Part shown: piece by piece, positions 31,425 to 39,023 of the stretch
Layout: every line of letters starts with the position of its first letter
How positions within the stretch are numbered: the first letter of the stretch is position 1
Assembly (NCBI GenBank): GCA_938022295.1
Contig: CALIDR010000126.1
Span: 1-49,739 of the forward strand
DNA: 49,739 nucleotides
Direction: 5' to 3'
DNA from: an uncultured Burkholderiaceae bacterium
GTDB taxonomy: Bacteria > Pseudomonadota > Gammaproteobacteria > Burkholderiales > Burkholderiaceae_C
Translations under genes and position numbers: made by a program
The notes under the pieces: model-generated
What the model was told of the DNA's origin: nothing
Databases searched by the model: none
What the model saw: the letters and a program-made list of their open reading frames with translations, nothing else

Positions 31425-34151
31425 TCAGTGCGCCTGGTCCCAGTTCGCGCCGACGCCGACTTCGGCCACCAGCGGCACCGACAGCTCGGCCACGCCCGCC
31501 ATCAGGCGCGGCACTTCGGCGCGCGCCCAGTCGAGTTCGGCGTCGGGCACCTCGAACACGAGTTCGTCGTGCACCTGCATGATCATCCGCATGGCCTTGC
31601 TTTCGCGGTCGATCGCGCCCTGCACCGCGATCATCGCGAGCTTGATCAGGTCGGCCGCGGTGCCCTGCATCGGCGCGTTGATCGCCTGCCGCTCGGCGGC
31701 CGAGCGGCGCGGGCCGCTGCCGCCCTTGATCTCGGGCAGCCACACGCGCCGCCCGAACAGCGTCTCGACGTAGCCCTGCTCGGCCGCGCGCTGGCGCGTC
31801 TCGTCCATGTAGCGCTTGACGCCGGCGAAGCGCTGGAAGTAGCGGTCGATGTAGTCCTTCGCGGCCTTGGTCTCGATGCCGAGGTTGCTCGCCAGGCCGA
31901 AGGCGCCCATGCCGTAGATGAGGCCGAAGTTGATCACCTTCGCGTAGCGGCGCTGCTCGCTGCTGACCGCCTCGAGCGGCACGCCGAAGACTTCAGCCGC
32001 GGTGGCGCGGTGCACGTCCAGCCCCTGCTCGAAGGCGTGCCGCAGGCCGGGGTCGCCGCTGATGTGGGCCATGATGCGCAGCTCGATCTGCGAGTAGTCC
32101 GCCGACACGATCGCGTGCCCCGGCGGGGCGACGAAGGCCTCGCGGATGCGCCGCCCCTCGGGAGTGCGGATCGGGATGTTCTGCAGGTTCGGGTCGTTGC
32201 TCGCCAGCCGCCCCGTCACCGCCACCGCCTGCGCGTAGATCGTGTGCACGCGGCCGGTGGCCGGGTTGACCATCTGCGGCAGCTTGTCGGTGTAGGTGCC
32301 CTTGAGCTTGGCGAGGCTGCGGTGCTCGAGGATGCGCGCCGGCAGCGGGTAGTCGGCGGCCAGCTCGGTCAGCACGTCCTCGTCGGTGGAGGGCGCGCCG
32401 CTGGCGGTGCGCTTCTTCACCGGCAGGCCGAGCTTGCCGAACAGGATCTCGCCGATCTGCTTCGGGCTGCCGAGGTTGAACGGCTGCCCGGCCAGGTCGT
32501 GCACCTCGCGCTCGAGTGCGGCGAGCCGCTCGGCGAGTTCGCGGCTCTGGCGCGCGAGCAGCTCGGCGTCGATCAGCACGCCGTGGCGCTCGACGCGGGC
32601 GAGGATCGCGCTCACCGGCAGCTCGATGTCCTGGTAGACGCGCCGCAGCCCCGGCTCGGCGGCGATACGCGGCCACAGCACGTGGTGCAGCTGCAGCGCC
32701 ATCTCGCTGTCCTCGCCGGCGTAGGTCGTCGCGCGCTGCACGTCGACCTGCGCGAACGGGATCTGGCTGGCGCCCTTGCCGCACAGGTCCTCGTAGCTCA
32801 GGCCACGGCGGTGCAGGTGCCGCTCGGCGAGCTTTTCGAGGCTGTGCGCGAGGTGCGCCTCGAGCACGTAGCTCTCGAGCAGCGTGTCGTGCGCGACGCC
32901 GGCGAGCGCGACGCCGTGGTTGGCGAACACGTGGGTGTCGTACTTCAGGTGCTGGCCGACCTTGGCCGCGCGCGGGTCCTCGAGCCAGGGTTTCAGCGCC
33001 GCCAGCACGTCGGCCAGCGGCAGCTGCGCCGGCGCGCCGGCGTAGTCGTGGGCGAGCGGCACGTAGGCCGCCTCGAGCGGCTGCACGGCCAAGCTCAGGC
33101 CCACCAGCCGGGCGTGCATCGGGTCGAGCGAGTCGGTCTCGGTGTCGAGGGCGACGAGATCGGCGCTGCGGATGCGGTCGAGCCAGTGCCGCAGGCGCTC
33201 CATCGTCAGCACCGTCTCGTAGCGGCCCTCGGCCGGCGGGTCGCCGGCGTGCGCCGGGGCGGCAGCCGCGGGGGCCGGGGCGCTGCCCTCGAGCTCGCGC
33301 TTCCAGGTGCGAAAGCCGTAGCGCTCGTAGAAGCCGAGCAGCCCGGCGCGGTCGACGTCGCGCAGCGCCAGCGCGTCGAGCGAGGGCCAGCCGGGCACCG
33401 CGCCCGACAGGTCGCAGTCGGTGGCCACCGTGACCAGGCGCCTGGCCAGCGGCAGCCAGTCGAGGGCCTTCTTCAGGTTCTCGCCGGCGGCGCCCTTGAT
33501 CGTGTCGGCGGCGGCGATCACGCCGTCGAGCGAGCCGTGCTCGGCGATCCACTTGGCGGCCGTCTTCGGCCCGACCTTGTCCACCCCGGGCACGTTGTCG
33601 ACCGCGTCGCCCACCAGCGTCAGGTAGTCGACGATGCGCTCGGGCGGCACGCCGAACTTGGCCTTCACGCCCTCGACGTCGAGCGTCTCGTTGCTCATCG
33701 TGTTGACGAGCGTGACCCGCGGCGTCACGAGCTGGGCGAGATCCTTGTCGCCGGTGGAGATCACGACGCGGCGCCCCGTCTGCTCGGCGCGCCGGGCGAG
33801 CGTGCCGATCGTGTCGTCGGCCTCGATGCCGGGCACCTCGAGCACCGGCCAGCCGAGCAGGCGCACCACTTCGTGGATCGGCTCGATCTGCTGCGCCAGC
33901 GGCTCGGGCATCGGCGCGCGGTGCGCCTTGTAGGCGGGATACCAGGCGTCGCGGAACGTCGGCCCCTTGGCGTCGAACACGCACGCCGCGTGCGCGGCCG
34001 GCACCTGCTCGCGCAGGCGCTTGAGCATGGCGATGAAGCCGTGGATCGCCCCGGTCGGGAAGCCGTCCGGGCTCGTCAGGTTGGGCAGCGCGTGGTAGGC
34101 GCGATAGAGGTAGCTCGAACCGTCGACGAGCAGCAGGTTGTCGGCTGGCAT
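31425..34151 (-). CDS. polA: DNA polymerase I
   Basis: A complete 908-residue Pol I for Okazaki fragment processing and repair. The N-terminal 5' nuclease domain has LLLVDGSSYLYRAYHALP, EADDTIGTLA and STGDKDLAQLV. The middle 3'-5' exonuclease domain keeps ALDTETDSL and YAGEDSEM, so proofreading residues appear intact. The polymerase domain has motif A VSADYSQIELR, motif B RRYAKVINFGLIYGMG and motif C MQVHDELVFEV. The ATG at 34151 gives the standard N-terminus. A -10-like TACCAT lies 6 bases upstream. It is divergent from the DUF2782-type gene, an arrangement shared with other beta- and gammaproteobacteria. Confidence 0.98.
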   Translation of the reverse strand: MPADNLLLVDGSSYLYRAYHALPNLTSPDGFPTGAIHGFIAMLKRLREQVPAAHAACVFDAKGPTFRDAWYPAYKAHRAPMPEPLAQQIEPIHEVVRLLGWPVLEVPGIEADDTIGTLARRAEQTGRRVVISTGDKDLAQLVTPRVTLVNTMSNETLDVEGVKAKFGVPPERIVDYLTLVGDAVDNVPGVDKVGPKTAAKWIAEHGSLDGVIAAADTIKGAAGENLKKALDWLPLARRLVTVATDCDLSGAVPGWPSLDALALRDVDRAGLLGFYERYGFRTWKRELEGSAPAPAAAAPAHAGDPPAEGRYETVLTMERLRHWLDRIRSADLVALDTETDSLDPMHARLVGLSLAVQPLEAAYVPLAHDYAGAPAQLPLADVLAALKPWLEDPRAAKVGQHLKYDTHVFANHGVALAGVAHDTLLESYVLEAHLAHSLEKLAERHLHRRGLSYEDLCGKGASQIPFAQVDVQRATTYAGEDSEMALQLHHVLWPRIAAEPGLRRVYQDIELPVSAILARVERHGVLIDAELLARQSRELAERLAALEREVHDLAGQPFNLGSPKQIGEILFGKLGLPVKKRTASGAPSTDEDVLTELAADYPLPARILEHRSLAKLKGTYTDKLPQMVNPATGRVHTIYAQAVAVTGRLASNDPNLQNIPIRTPEGRRIREAFVAPPGHAIVSADYSQIELRIMAHISGDPGLRHAFEQGLDVHRATAAEVFGVPLEAVSSEQRRYAKVINFGLIYGMGAFGLASNLGIETKAAKDYIDRYFQRFAGVKRYMDETRQRAAEQGYVETLFGRRVWLPEIKGGSGPRRSAAERQAINAPMQGTAADLIKLAMIAVQGAIDRESKAMRMIMQVHDELVFEVPDAELDWARAEVPRLMAGVAELSVPLVAEVGVGANWDQAH

Positions 34152-34157
34152 GGCGCG

Positions 34158-34163
34158 ATGGTA
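34158..34163 (-). promoter_or_regulatory. Probable -10 hexamer of polA (leaderless)
   Basis: TACCAT on the minus strand ends 6 bases before the polA ATG. No clear -35. Confidence 0.4.
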
Positions 34164-34177
34164 CGGCGGGGCGCCGA

Positions 34178-34183
34178 TAGAAT
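34178..34183 (+). promoter_or_regulatory. Probable -10 hexamer of the DUF2782-thrB-BPSS1780 unit
   Basis: TAGAAT, the best -10 match in the polA divergent gap, ends 8 bases before the ATG at 34192, so the mRNA would be nearly leaderless. Confidence 0.45.
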
Positions 34184-34191
34184 CGGCAGCC

Positions 34192-34521
34192 ATGACGCCG
34201 CGCCTGGCCGCCCTCCTCGTCTGCTGCGGCCTCGTCGGTGCCGCGGCGGCGCAGGCGCTGTCGCCCGACGCCGCGCCGCCGCCGGTGTCGCGCACCCCCG
34301 AGCCGCACGTGCGCCAGACCGTGGTCGAGGACGACCACGTGCGCGTCGAGGAGCTGCGCGTGCGCGGCGAGCTGACGCGGGTCGTCGTGCGCACGCAGGG
34401 GCGCCAGCCGGCGAGCACGTACGAGATCGCACCGGCCAGCGGCGCGCGCGACCTGTCGCAGGGGCCGTCGTCGGCGCGCGGGGTGGCCGGCCGCAGCCTG
34501 TGGACCGTGCTGTCGTTCTAG
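34192..34521 (+). CDS. DUF2782-like small exported protein
   Basis: A 109-residue protein with a signal peptide (RLAALLVCCGLVGAAAAQA, cleavage near residue 21). The mature part is hydrophilic, beginning Pro-rich, with RVEELRVRGELTRVVVRTQG and a C-terminus ending LWTVLSF. Position between polA and thrB, and its size and layout, match the DUF2782 family of unknown function, which sits in the same place in Pseudomonas. A periplasmic location is predicted. The Cys pair in the signal peptide is not in a convincing lipobox. Function is unknown. Confidence 0.7.
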   Translation: MTPRLAALLVCCGLVGAAAAQALSPDAAPPPVSRTPEPHVRQTVVEDDHVRVEELRVRGELTRVVVRTQGRQPASTYEIAPASGARDLSQGPSSARGVAGRSLWTVLSF

Positions 34522-34531
34522 GGCGCTTCGC

Positions 34532-35506
34532 GTGGCGGTCTTCACCGAGGTGCCGCTCGAGGTCGCGCGCGCGTTCGTCGCCCGCCTCGACATCGGCACG
34601 CTGACGGCGCTGCGCGGCATCCGCGGCGGCATCGAGAACACCAACTACTTCGTCAGCACCGACCGTGGCGAGTGGGTGCTGACGCTGTTCGAGCGGCTGA
34701 CCGCTGCCGAGCTGCCGTTCTACCTGCACCTGATGCGGCACCTCGCGCGCAAGGGCCTGCCGGTGCCCGAGCCGCGCGCGGACGCCGGCGGCGAGATCCT
34801 GCACACGCTGCTCGGCAAGCCCGCGGCGCTGGTCGACCGCCTGCCCGGCGCGCACCAGCTCGCGCCCGACCAGCACCACTGCGCGCAGGTCGGCGAGGTG
34901 CTCGCGCGGCTGCACCTGGCCGCACTCGACTACCCGCGCTCGCAGCCGAACCCGCGCGGCCTCGCGTGGTGGACGGCCACCGCGCCGCTCGTGCGGCCGT
35001 TCGTCGACGAGGCAGCGCGCGCGCTGCTCGACCACGAGCTCGCCTTCCAGCAGGCGCTGGCCGCGTCGCCCGCGTTCGCGGCGCTGCCGCGCGGGCCGAT
35101 CCACGCCGACCTGTTCCGCGACAACGTGATGTTCGAGGGGCTGCCCGGGCGCGAGCGGCTGACAGGGCTGCTCGACTTCTTCTTCGCCGGCCTCGACACG
35201 TTCGCGTTCGACATCGCGGTGTGCCTGAACGACTGGTGCGTCGACCCGGCGAGCGGCCGCGGCGTCGACGAGCGCGCCGTGGCCTTCGTCGCCGCCTACG
35301 AGGGCGTGCGCCCGCTCACGGGCGGCGAGCGCCGGCTGCTGCCCGCGCTGCTGCGCGCGGCGGCGCTGCGCTTCTGGCTGTCGCGGCTCGACGACCTGCA
35401 CCGTCCGCGCGACGCGCGGCTGCTCGAGCCGCACGACCCGGCGCACTTCGAGCGCGTGCTGCGCGCGCGCATCGCCGAACCCTGGCACCCGCCGCTGCCC
35501 GACTGA
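34532..35506 (+). CDS. thrB: Homoserine kinase (ThrB, aminoglycoside-phosphotransferase-like type)
   Basis: ThrB phosphorylates homoserine to O-phosphohomoserine, committing aspartate-family carbon to threonine. This 324-residue form has the protein-kinase-like APH fold, not the GHMP fold of E. coli ThrB. Motifs are GGIENTNYFVST near the N-terminus, IHADLFRDNVMF as the Brenner-type catalytic loop with catalytic Asp, and GLLDFFFAGLDTFAFDIAVCLNDWC as the Mg-binding segment (readable as LLDFFFAG and DIAVCLNDW). It starts with GTG, 10 bases after the DUF2782 gene. Its stop overlaps the next ATG by one base (TGATG). Confidence 0.95.
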   Translation: MAVFTEVPLEVARAFVARLDIGTLTALRGIRGGIENTNYFVSTDRGEWVLTLFERLTAAELPFYLHLMRHLARKGLPVPEPRADAGGEILHTLLGKPAALVDRLPGAHQLAPDQHHCAQVGEVLARLHLAALDYPRSQPNPRGLAWWTATAPLVRPFVDEAARALLDHELAFQQALAASPAFAALPRGPIHADLFRDNVMFEGLPGRERLTGLLDFFFAGLDTFAFDIAVCLNDWCVDPASGRGVDERAVAFVAAYEGVRPLTGGERRLLPALLRAAALRFWLSRLDDLHRPRDARLLEPHDPAHFERVLRARIAEPWHPPLPD

Positions 35507-36321
35507 TGGCCCTGCACCTGCGCACCGTCGAGCCGCGCCGGGGCCTGGTGTGGCTGCGCCGCGGCTTCCAGACCTTCTGGCGCCGACCGCTCGGCTTCAC
35601 GCTGCTGTTCGTCGTCTTCCTGTTCGGCGCGCTGGTGCTGCTCGCGCTGCCGTACCTCGGCGCGATCGCGGTGATGATGGCGCTGCCGCTGCTGACGCTC
35701 GGCTTCATGGTCGCCACGCGCTCGCTGCTCGAAGGCGGCGCCGTGCACCCGGGCCAGTTCGTCGAACCGCTGCGCGGCGACGACCGCCGCCGGCGCGCGC
35801 TGGTCCAGCTGTGCGCGTTCTACGCGCTGACGACGCTGCTGATCGTCGCCCTCGCCGAAGCGGTCGACGGCGGGCGCTTCGAGCGGCTGCAGATGCTGAT
35901 GGCCTCGAGCGACGACAGCGCCGCCCACCGCGCCGAGATCGAGGCCCTGCTCGCCGACGGCCGCCTGCGCTGGGGCATGGTCGTGCGCTTCGGCCTGACG
36001 GCGCTGCTCGCGGTGCCGTTCTGGCACGCGCCGGCGCTCGTCCACTGGGGAGGGCAGGGCGCGCTGCAGGCGCTGTTCTCGAGCACGCTGGCGGTGTGGC
36101 GCAACCGCGGCGCGATGGTCGTCTACGTGATCGGCTGGGTCGCGATGATCGCCGCCTTCAGCGTCACCGTTGGCCTGCTGTTCGGCCTGCTCGGCGCGCG
36201 CCAGCTCGCCGGCCTGCTCGCGCTGCCAGCGGGGCTGATGTTCACCTGCGTGTTCTACGTGACGCTGTACTTCACGTTCGACGACGTCTTCGGCAAGGCC
36301 GAAGGGTCACCCGTGGACTGA
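35506..36321 (+). CDS. BPSS1780-family membrane protein
   Basis: A 271-residue inner-membrane protein with about five to six TM segments. The N-terminus LRTVEPRRGLVWLRRGFQTFWRRP matches the BPSS1780 family common in Burkholderiales (readable here as VEPRRGLVWLRRG). The C-terminal membrane region ends with FYVTLYFTFDDVF. Function is unknown. It overlaps the thrB stop by one base and is likely the last gene of the DUF2782-thrB unit. A strong hairpin follows. Confidence 0.75.
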   Translation: MALHLRTVEPRRGLVWLRRGFQTFWRRPLGFTLLFVVFLFGALVLLALPYLGAIAVMMALPLLTLGFMVATRSLLEGGAVHPGQFVEPLRGDDRRRRALVQLCAFYALTTLLIVALAEAVDGGRFERLQMLMASSDDSAAHRAEIEALLADGRLRWGMVVRFGLTALLAVPFWHAPALVHWGGQGALQALFSSTLAVWRNRGAMVVYVIGWVAMIAAFSVTVGLLFGLLGARQLAGLLALPAGLMFTCVFYVTLYFTFDDVFGKAEGSPVD

Positions 36322-36327
36322 ACGACA

Positions 36328-36349
36328 AGGGCCCGCCGAAGCGGGCCCT
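36328..36349. terminator. Perfect 9-bp GC hairpin between convergent genes
   Basis: Arms AGGGCCCGC (36328-36336) and GCGGGCCCT (36341-36349) with tetraloop CGAA, between the BPSS1780 stop and the phoX stop. It is symmetric, so it may serve both strands. The T-run is missing. Confidence 0.65.
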
Positions 36350-36381
36350 CGCGCAGCGCCAGCGGCGCGGGAGAGTTCAGG

Positions 36382-38583
36382 TCAGGTGCCGACGCGGCCG
36401 CCGTCGATCTTGTAGATCATCACGGTGGCCGAGCGCGGACGCGCGTTGGCGCCGCCCGCGCCATAGCCCGCATTGCCCGGCCAATGGCTCGTGTACCGGC
36501 TCGGGTTGCCGATGTCGCCCACCGGCGTGTCCTCGCCAGGATGCTGCACGTTGACGAAGATGACCTTGCCGTCCGGCGTCTCGGCCAGGCCAGTAATTTC
36601 CTGATCCTTCGGCCCGACGAGGAAGCGCTTGAGCGTCGTCGCGGTCGCCTTCTTGCCCATCCGCGTCGTCACGGTCGTGCCGTCGTAGTTGAGCGTGACC
36701 TGCCCGCCATCGCCCACGGCACCGGGCACCGACGCCAGCATCATGCAGTTGGACTCGTCGACCAGCGCGCCGTCGTCGGTCTGGATCCAGCACAGGCCGG
36801 TGCTCTTCGTGAACACCAGGCCGTCCGGGCTCGAGAAATCCTGGTCGTCGGTCAGACCCGAGAGGTTGACCAGCGCGGGCGACGCATCGGACTCGGCACC
36901 AAACAGGAAGATGTCCCAGGTGAACGTGGTGTCGGCCGGGTCGGCATCCTTGATGCGCAGGATGTGACCGTTGACGTTGCCGCTGAGCACCGTCGTGCCA
37001 TCGCGCACGTCGCTGTAGGTGCGCGGGTTGGCCGCGTCCGGCGCGACCTGCGAGCCGGTGGGGTTCAGGCGCCGGTTGCTGTTGTTCGTCAGCGTGATGT
37101 AGAGCTCGCCGTTGACCGGGTTCAGGTTGCCCCACTCCGGGCGGTCCATCTTGGTCGCGCCGGCGGCGTCGGCGGCGAGACGCGCGTGGATCAGCACGTC
37201 GCCCTCGTTGGCAAACGTGTAGGTGGCATAACCGGCGACGGCCGGGTTCGCCAGGCTCAGCTCGACCCACGTGCCGGTGCCGTCGTCGTTGAACTTCGCC
37301 GCATACAGCTTGCCGCTGTCGAGGTACTTGTCACCGACAGCCATGCGGTCGGCGGCGTTCGCGTCCGCCGGGTTCCAGGTCTGCGCCGAGACGAACTTGT
37401 AGATGTACTCGTTGCGCGCGTCGTCGCCCATGTAGACCGCGACCTTCTTGCCCGCCTCGGCGCGCACCGCAGCGCTCTCGTGCGCCATGCGGCCCAGCGT
37501 CGTACGCTTCTTGATCGTCGCAGTGGCGGAGTACGGATCGATCTCGGTCACGTAGCCCTGGCAGTAGAACTCGTTGCGGTAGTCCTCGGTGGCCGAGGCG
37601 CCGGTCACGCTGGCGTTCCAGCGCGTGAAGCGCTCATCGCCGCTTTGCGCCGTATTCCAGCGATAGACGTGGTTCGAGCCGGTCGACGTCGTGACGCTCT
37701 TGCCGTAGCGCGCGAACGCGACATTTTCGTTCGCGCTGCGCAGGTTGTTGTCGCCGGCGTTGCGGGCGAAGAAAGCCGCCCAGTTTTCTTCGCCGGTGAG
37801 CAGCGTGCCCCACGGCGTCTTGCCGGTGCCGCAGTTGTTGACCGTGCCGCGCGTCTTCGTGCCGTCGGTCGAGAACTTGGTCTTGAGCAGGTCATTGCCG
37901 CGTGCTGGACCGGCGAATTCGATCTCGGTCTCGGTCGTGATGCGGCGGTTAAAGGGCGACCCCTGCACGTAGGCGAGCTTGCCGTTCGCGCCTTTGGCGA
38001 TCTCGACGATCGTCACGCCCATCGCCTGCATTTCCTTGATCACCTCGGCGTCGGGACGCGGTGCGGCTGTCGGGCCGTTCAGATGCAGGAACGTCTGCGT
38101 GACCCACTCGTGATTGATGCCCAGCAGTGCGCGGCTGCTGCTCGCGTCGTCACGTGCGCCGGTCGCCGACAGGCCGAAGTACTCCATGCCATCGTGCCAC
38201 TCGCCACAGCGCTTGTCGTAGTCCGCGTCGCTGCCGTCGTTCTTGAAGGCGGCCACGCCGCTGAACAGTGGATCTCCGAGCGCGATCAGGACTTGCGCCG
38301 TGTAGCCGGACGGCACGGTGACCGAGTCGGCCACGCTCTTCGCGACGGCAGTGAAGCCGAGCAGCGTCTCAGTCGGCCTCGTGCCGCCGGCGTCGTCGCC
38401 GCCGCCGCAACCGGCCAGTCCCAGGCCGCCCAGCGAGACGCCGAGCGCGGCGCCAACGCCGCCTCGCAGGATCCCGCGGCGGCTCAGGCGAGCGGCGAGC
38501 ACGGTGTCGAAGGTGGGGTTCGGCGAGACGTTCGAATCCTCATCGTGCCGGTGATCGATTGGCAAGTCCGTCGGCTTGTTCAT
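36382..38583 (-). CDS. phoX: PhoX-family alkaline phosphatase (DUF839)
   Basis: A 733-residue secreted phosphatase using calcium and iron. The N-terminus has the Tat motif LSRRGILRGGVGAALG and then LGLAGCGGG, which looks like a Tat lipoprotein signal. Family segments with metal-binding Glu are LLGINHEWV, TLLTGEENW and LGRMAHESAAV. Others are YVTEIDPYS, KVAVYMGDDARNEYIYKFVS, FTKSTGLCWIQTDDG and FVNVQHPGED. An AAGGA ribosome site precedes the ATG. A four-unit Pho box array with -10 lies 37-92 bases upstream. With PhoD and the phytase-like protein it completes a periplasmic or surface phosphate-scavenging set. Confidence 0.94.
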   Translation of the reverse strand: MNKPTDLPIDHRHDEDSNVSPNPTFDTVLAARLSRRGILRGGVGAALGVSLGGLGLAGCGGGDDAGGTRPTETLLGFTAVAKSVADSVTVPSGYTAQVLIALGDPLFSGVAAFKNDGSDADYDKRCGEWHDGMEYFGLSATGARDDASSSRALLGINHEWVTQTFLHLNGPTAAPRPDAEVIKEMQAMGVTIVEIAKGANGKLAYVQGSPFNRRITTETEIEFAGPARGNDLLKTKFSTDGTKTRGTVNNCGTGKTPWGTLLTGEENWAAFFARNAGDNNLRSANENVAFARYGKSVTTSTGSNHVYRWNTAQSGDERFTRWNASVTGASATEDYRNEFYCQGYVTEIDPYSATATIKKRTTLGRMAHESAAVRAEAGKKVAVYMGDDARNEYIYKFVSAQTWNPADANAADRMAVGDKYLDSGKLYAAKFNDDGTGTWVELSLANPAVAGYATYTFANEGDVLIHARLAADAAGATKMDRPEWGNLNPVNGELYITLTNNSNRRLNPTGSQVAPDAANPRTYSDVRDGTTVLSGNVNGHILRIKDADPADTTFTWDIFLFGAESDASPALVNLSGLTDDQDFSSPDGLVFTKSTGLCWIQTDDGALVDESNCMMLASVPGAVGDGGQVTLNYDGTTVTTRMGKKATATTLKRFLVGPKDQEITGLAETPDGKVIFVNVQHPGEDTPVGDIGNPSRYTSHWPGNAGYGAGGANARPRSATVMIYKIDGGRVGT

Positions 38584-38619
38584 GCGCTTCCTTCGGGTGG
38601 GTGGGACAACGAACGACGG

Positions 38620-38675
38620 ATGCTAGAAAGCACGTGTGAACGAACCATGTCACAGGGGTGTCGGTGTCATGACGG
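38620..38675 (-). promoter_or_regulatory. Four-unit Pho box array and -10 of phoX
   Basis: On the minus strand four 7-base units in strict 11-base steps: CCGTCAT (38669-38675), CCGACAC (38658-38664), GTGACAT (38647-38653), CGTTCAC (38636-38642). They match the PhoB half-site 6, 5, 5 and 5 of 7. Exactly ten bases downstream is the -10 TAGCAT (38620-38625). This is the layout of two adjoining Pho boxes replacing the -35. Confidence 0.8.
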
Positions 38676-38735
38676 GCCGAGACGCGCCTTGGGTGACTCG
38701 CCCCGTGGCCGGGGCGGCGTGGCATCAGTCAGCCC

Positions 38736-39015
38736 AGATCCGGCAGTTGGGCGCGCCCGAGCGGGCCGTCATCGGGCGCGCTGGCCACGCCGAGCCCGGA
38801 TGCGCACCGTCCCTGCGGACGGTGCGCGCCCGGCGAGGGGCCGGGGCGTCTACGCCCCGCCGCAGCCCGCAGGGCTCGTAACGCCGCCAGCGTGGCCGAG
38901 GGCGGCTCGATCGGGTGCGCAGCGTCCTCACCCAAGAGGTGAGCGTCCGCGTGGGCGAAAACACCCAGCGCGAGGGCAGGTCGCAGGCGGAATCGAGCGG
39001 CCGACTGCCGGATCC
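38736..39015 (-). repeat. MITE-like dispersed repeat, copy B (inverted relative to copy A at 18052)
   Basis: A 280-bp non-coding element between the phoX promoter and the end of the helicase gene. Its terminal inverted repeats are AGATCCGGCAG and CTGCCGGATC, cleaner than in copy A. The stretch 38749-38785 is the exact reverse complement of 18281-18317. It keeps the hairpin with 11-bp arms (38802-38812 and 38817-38827, loop CTGC). The remainder of the 38584-39023 gap holds only the phoX promoter region. Confidence 0.8.
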
Positions 39016-39023
39016 AGGGTCAC

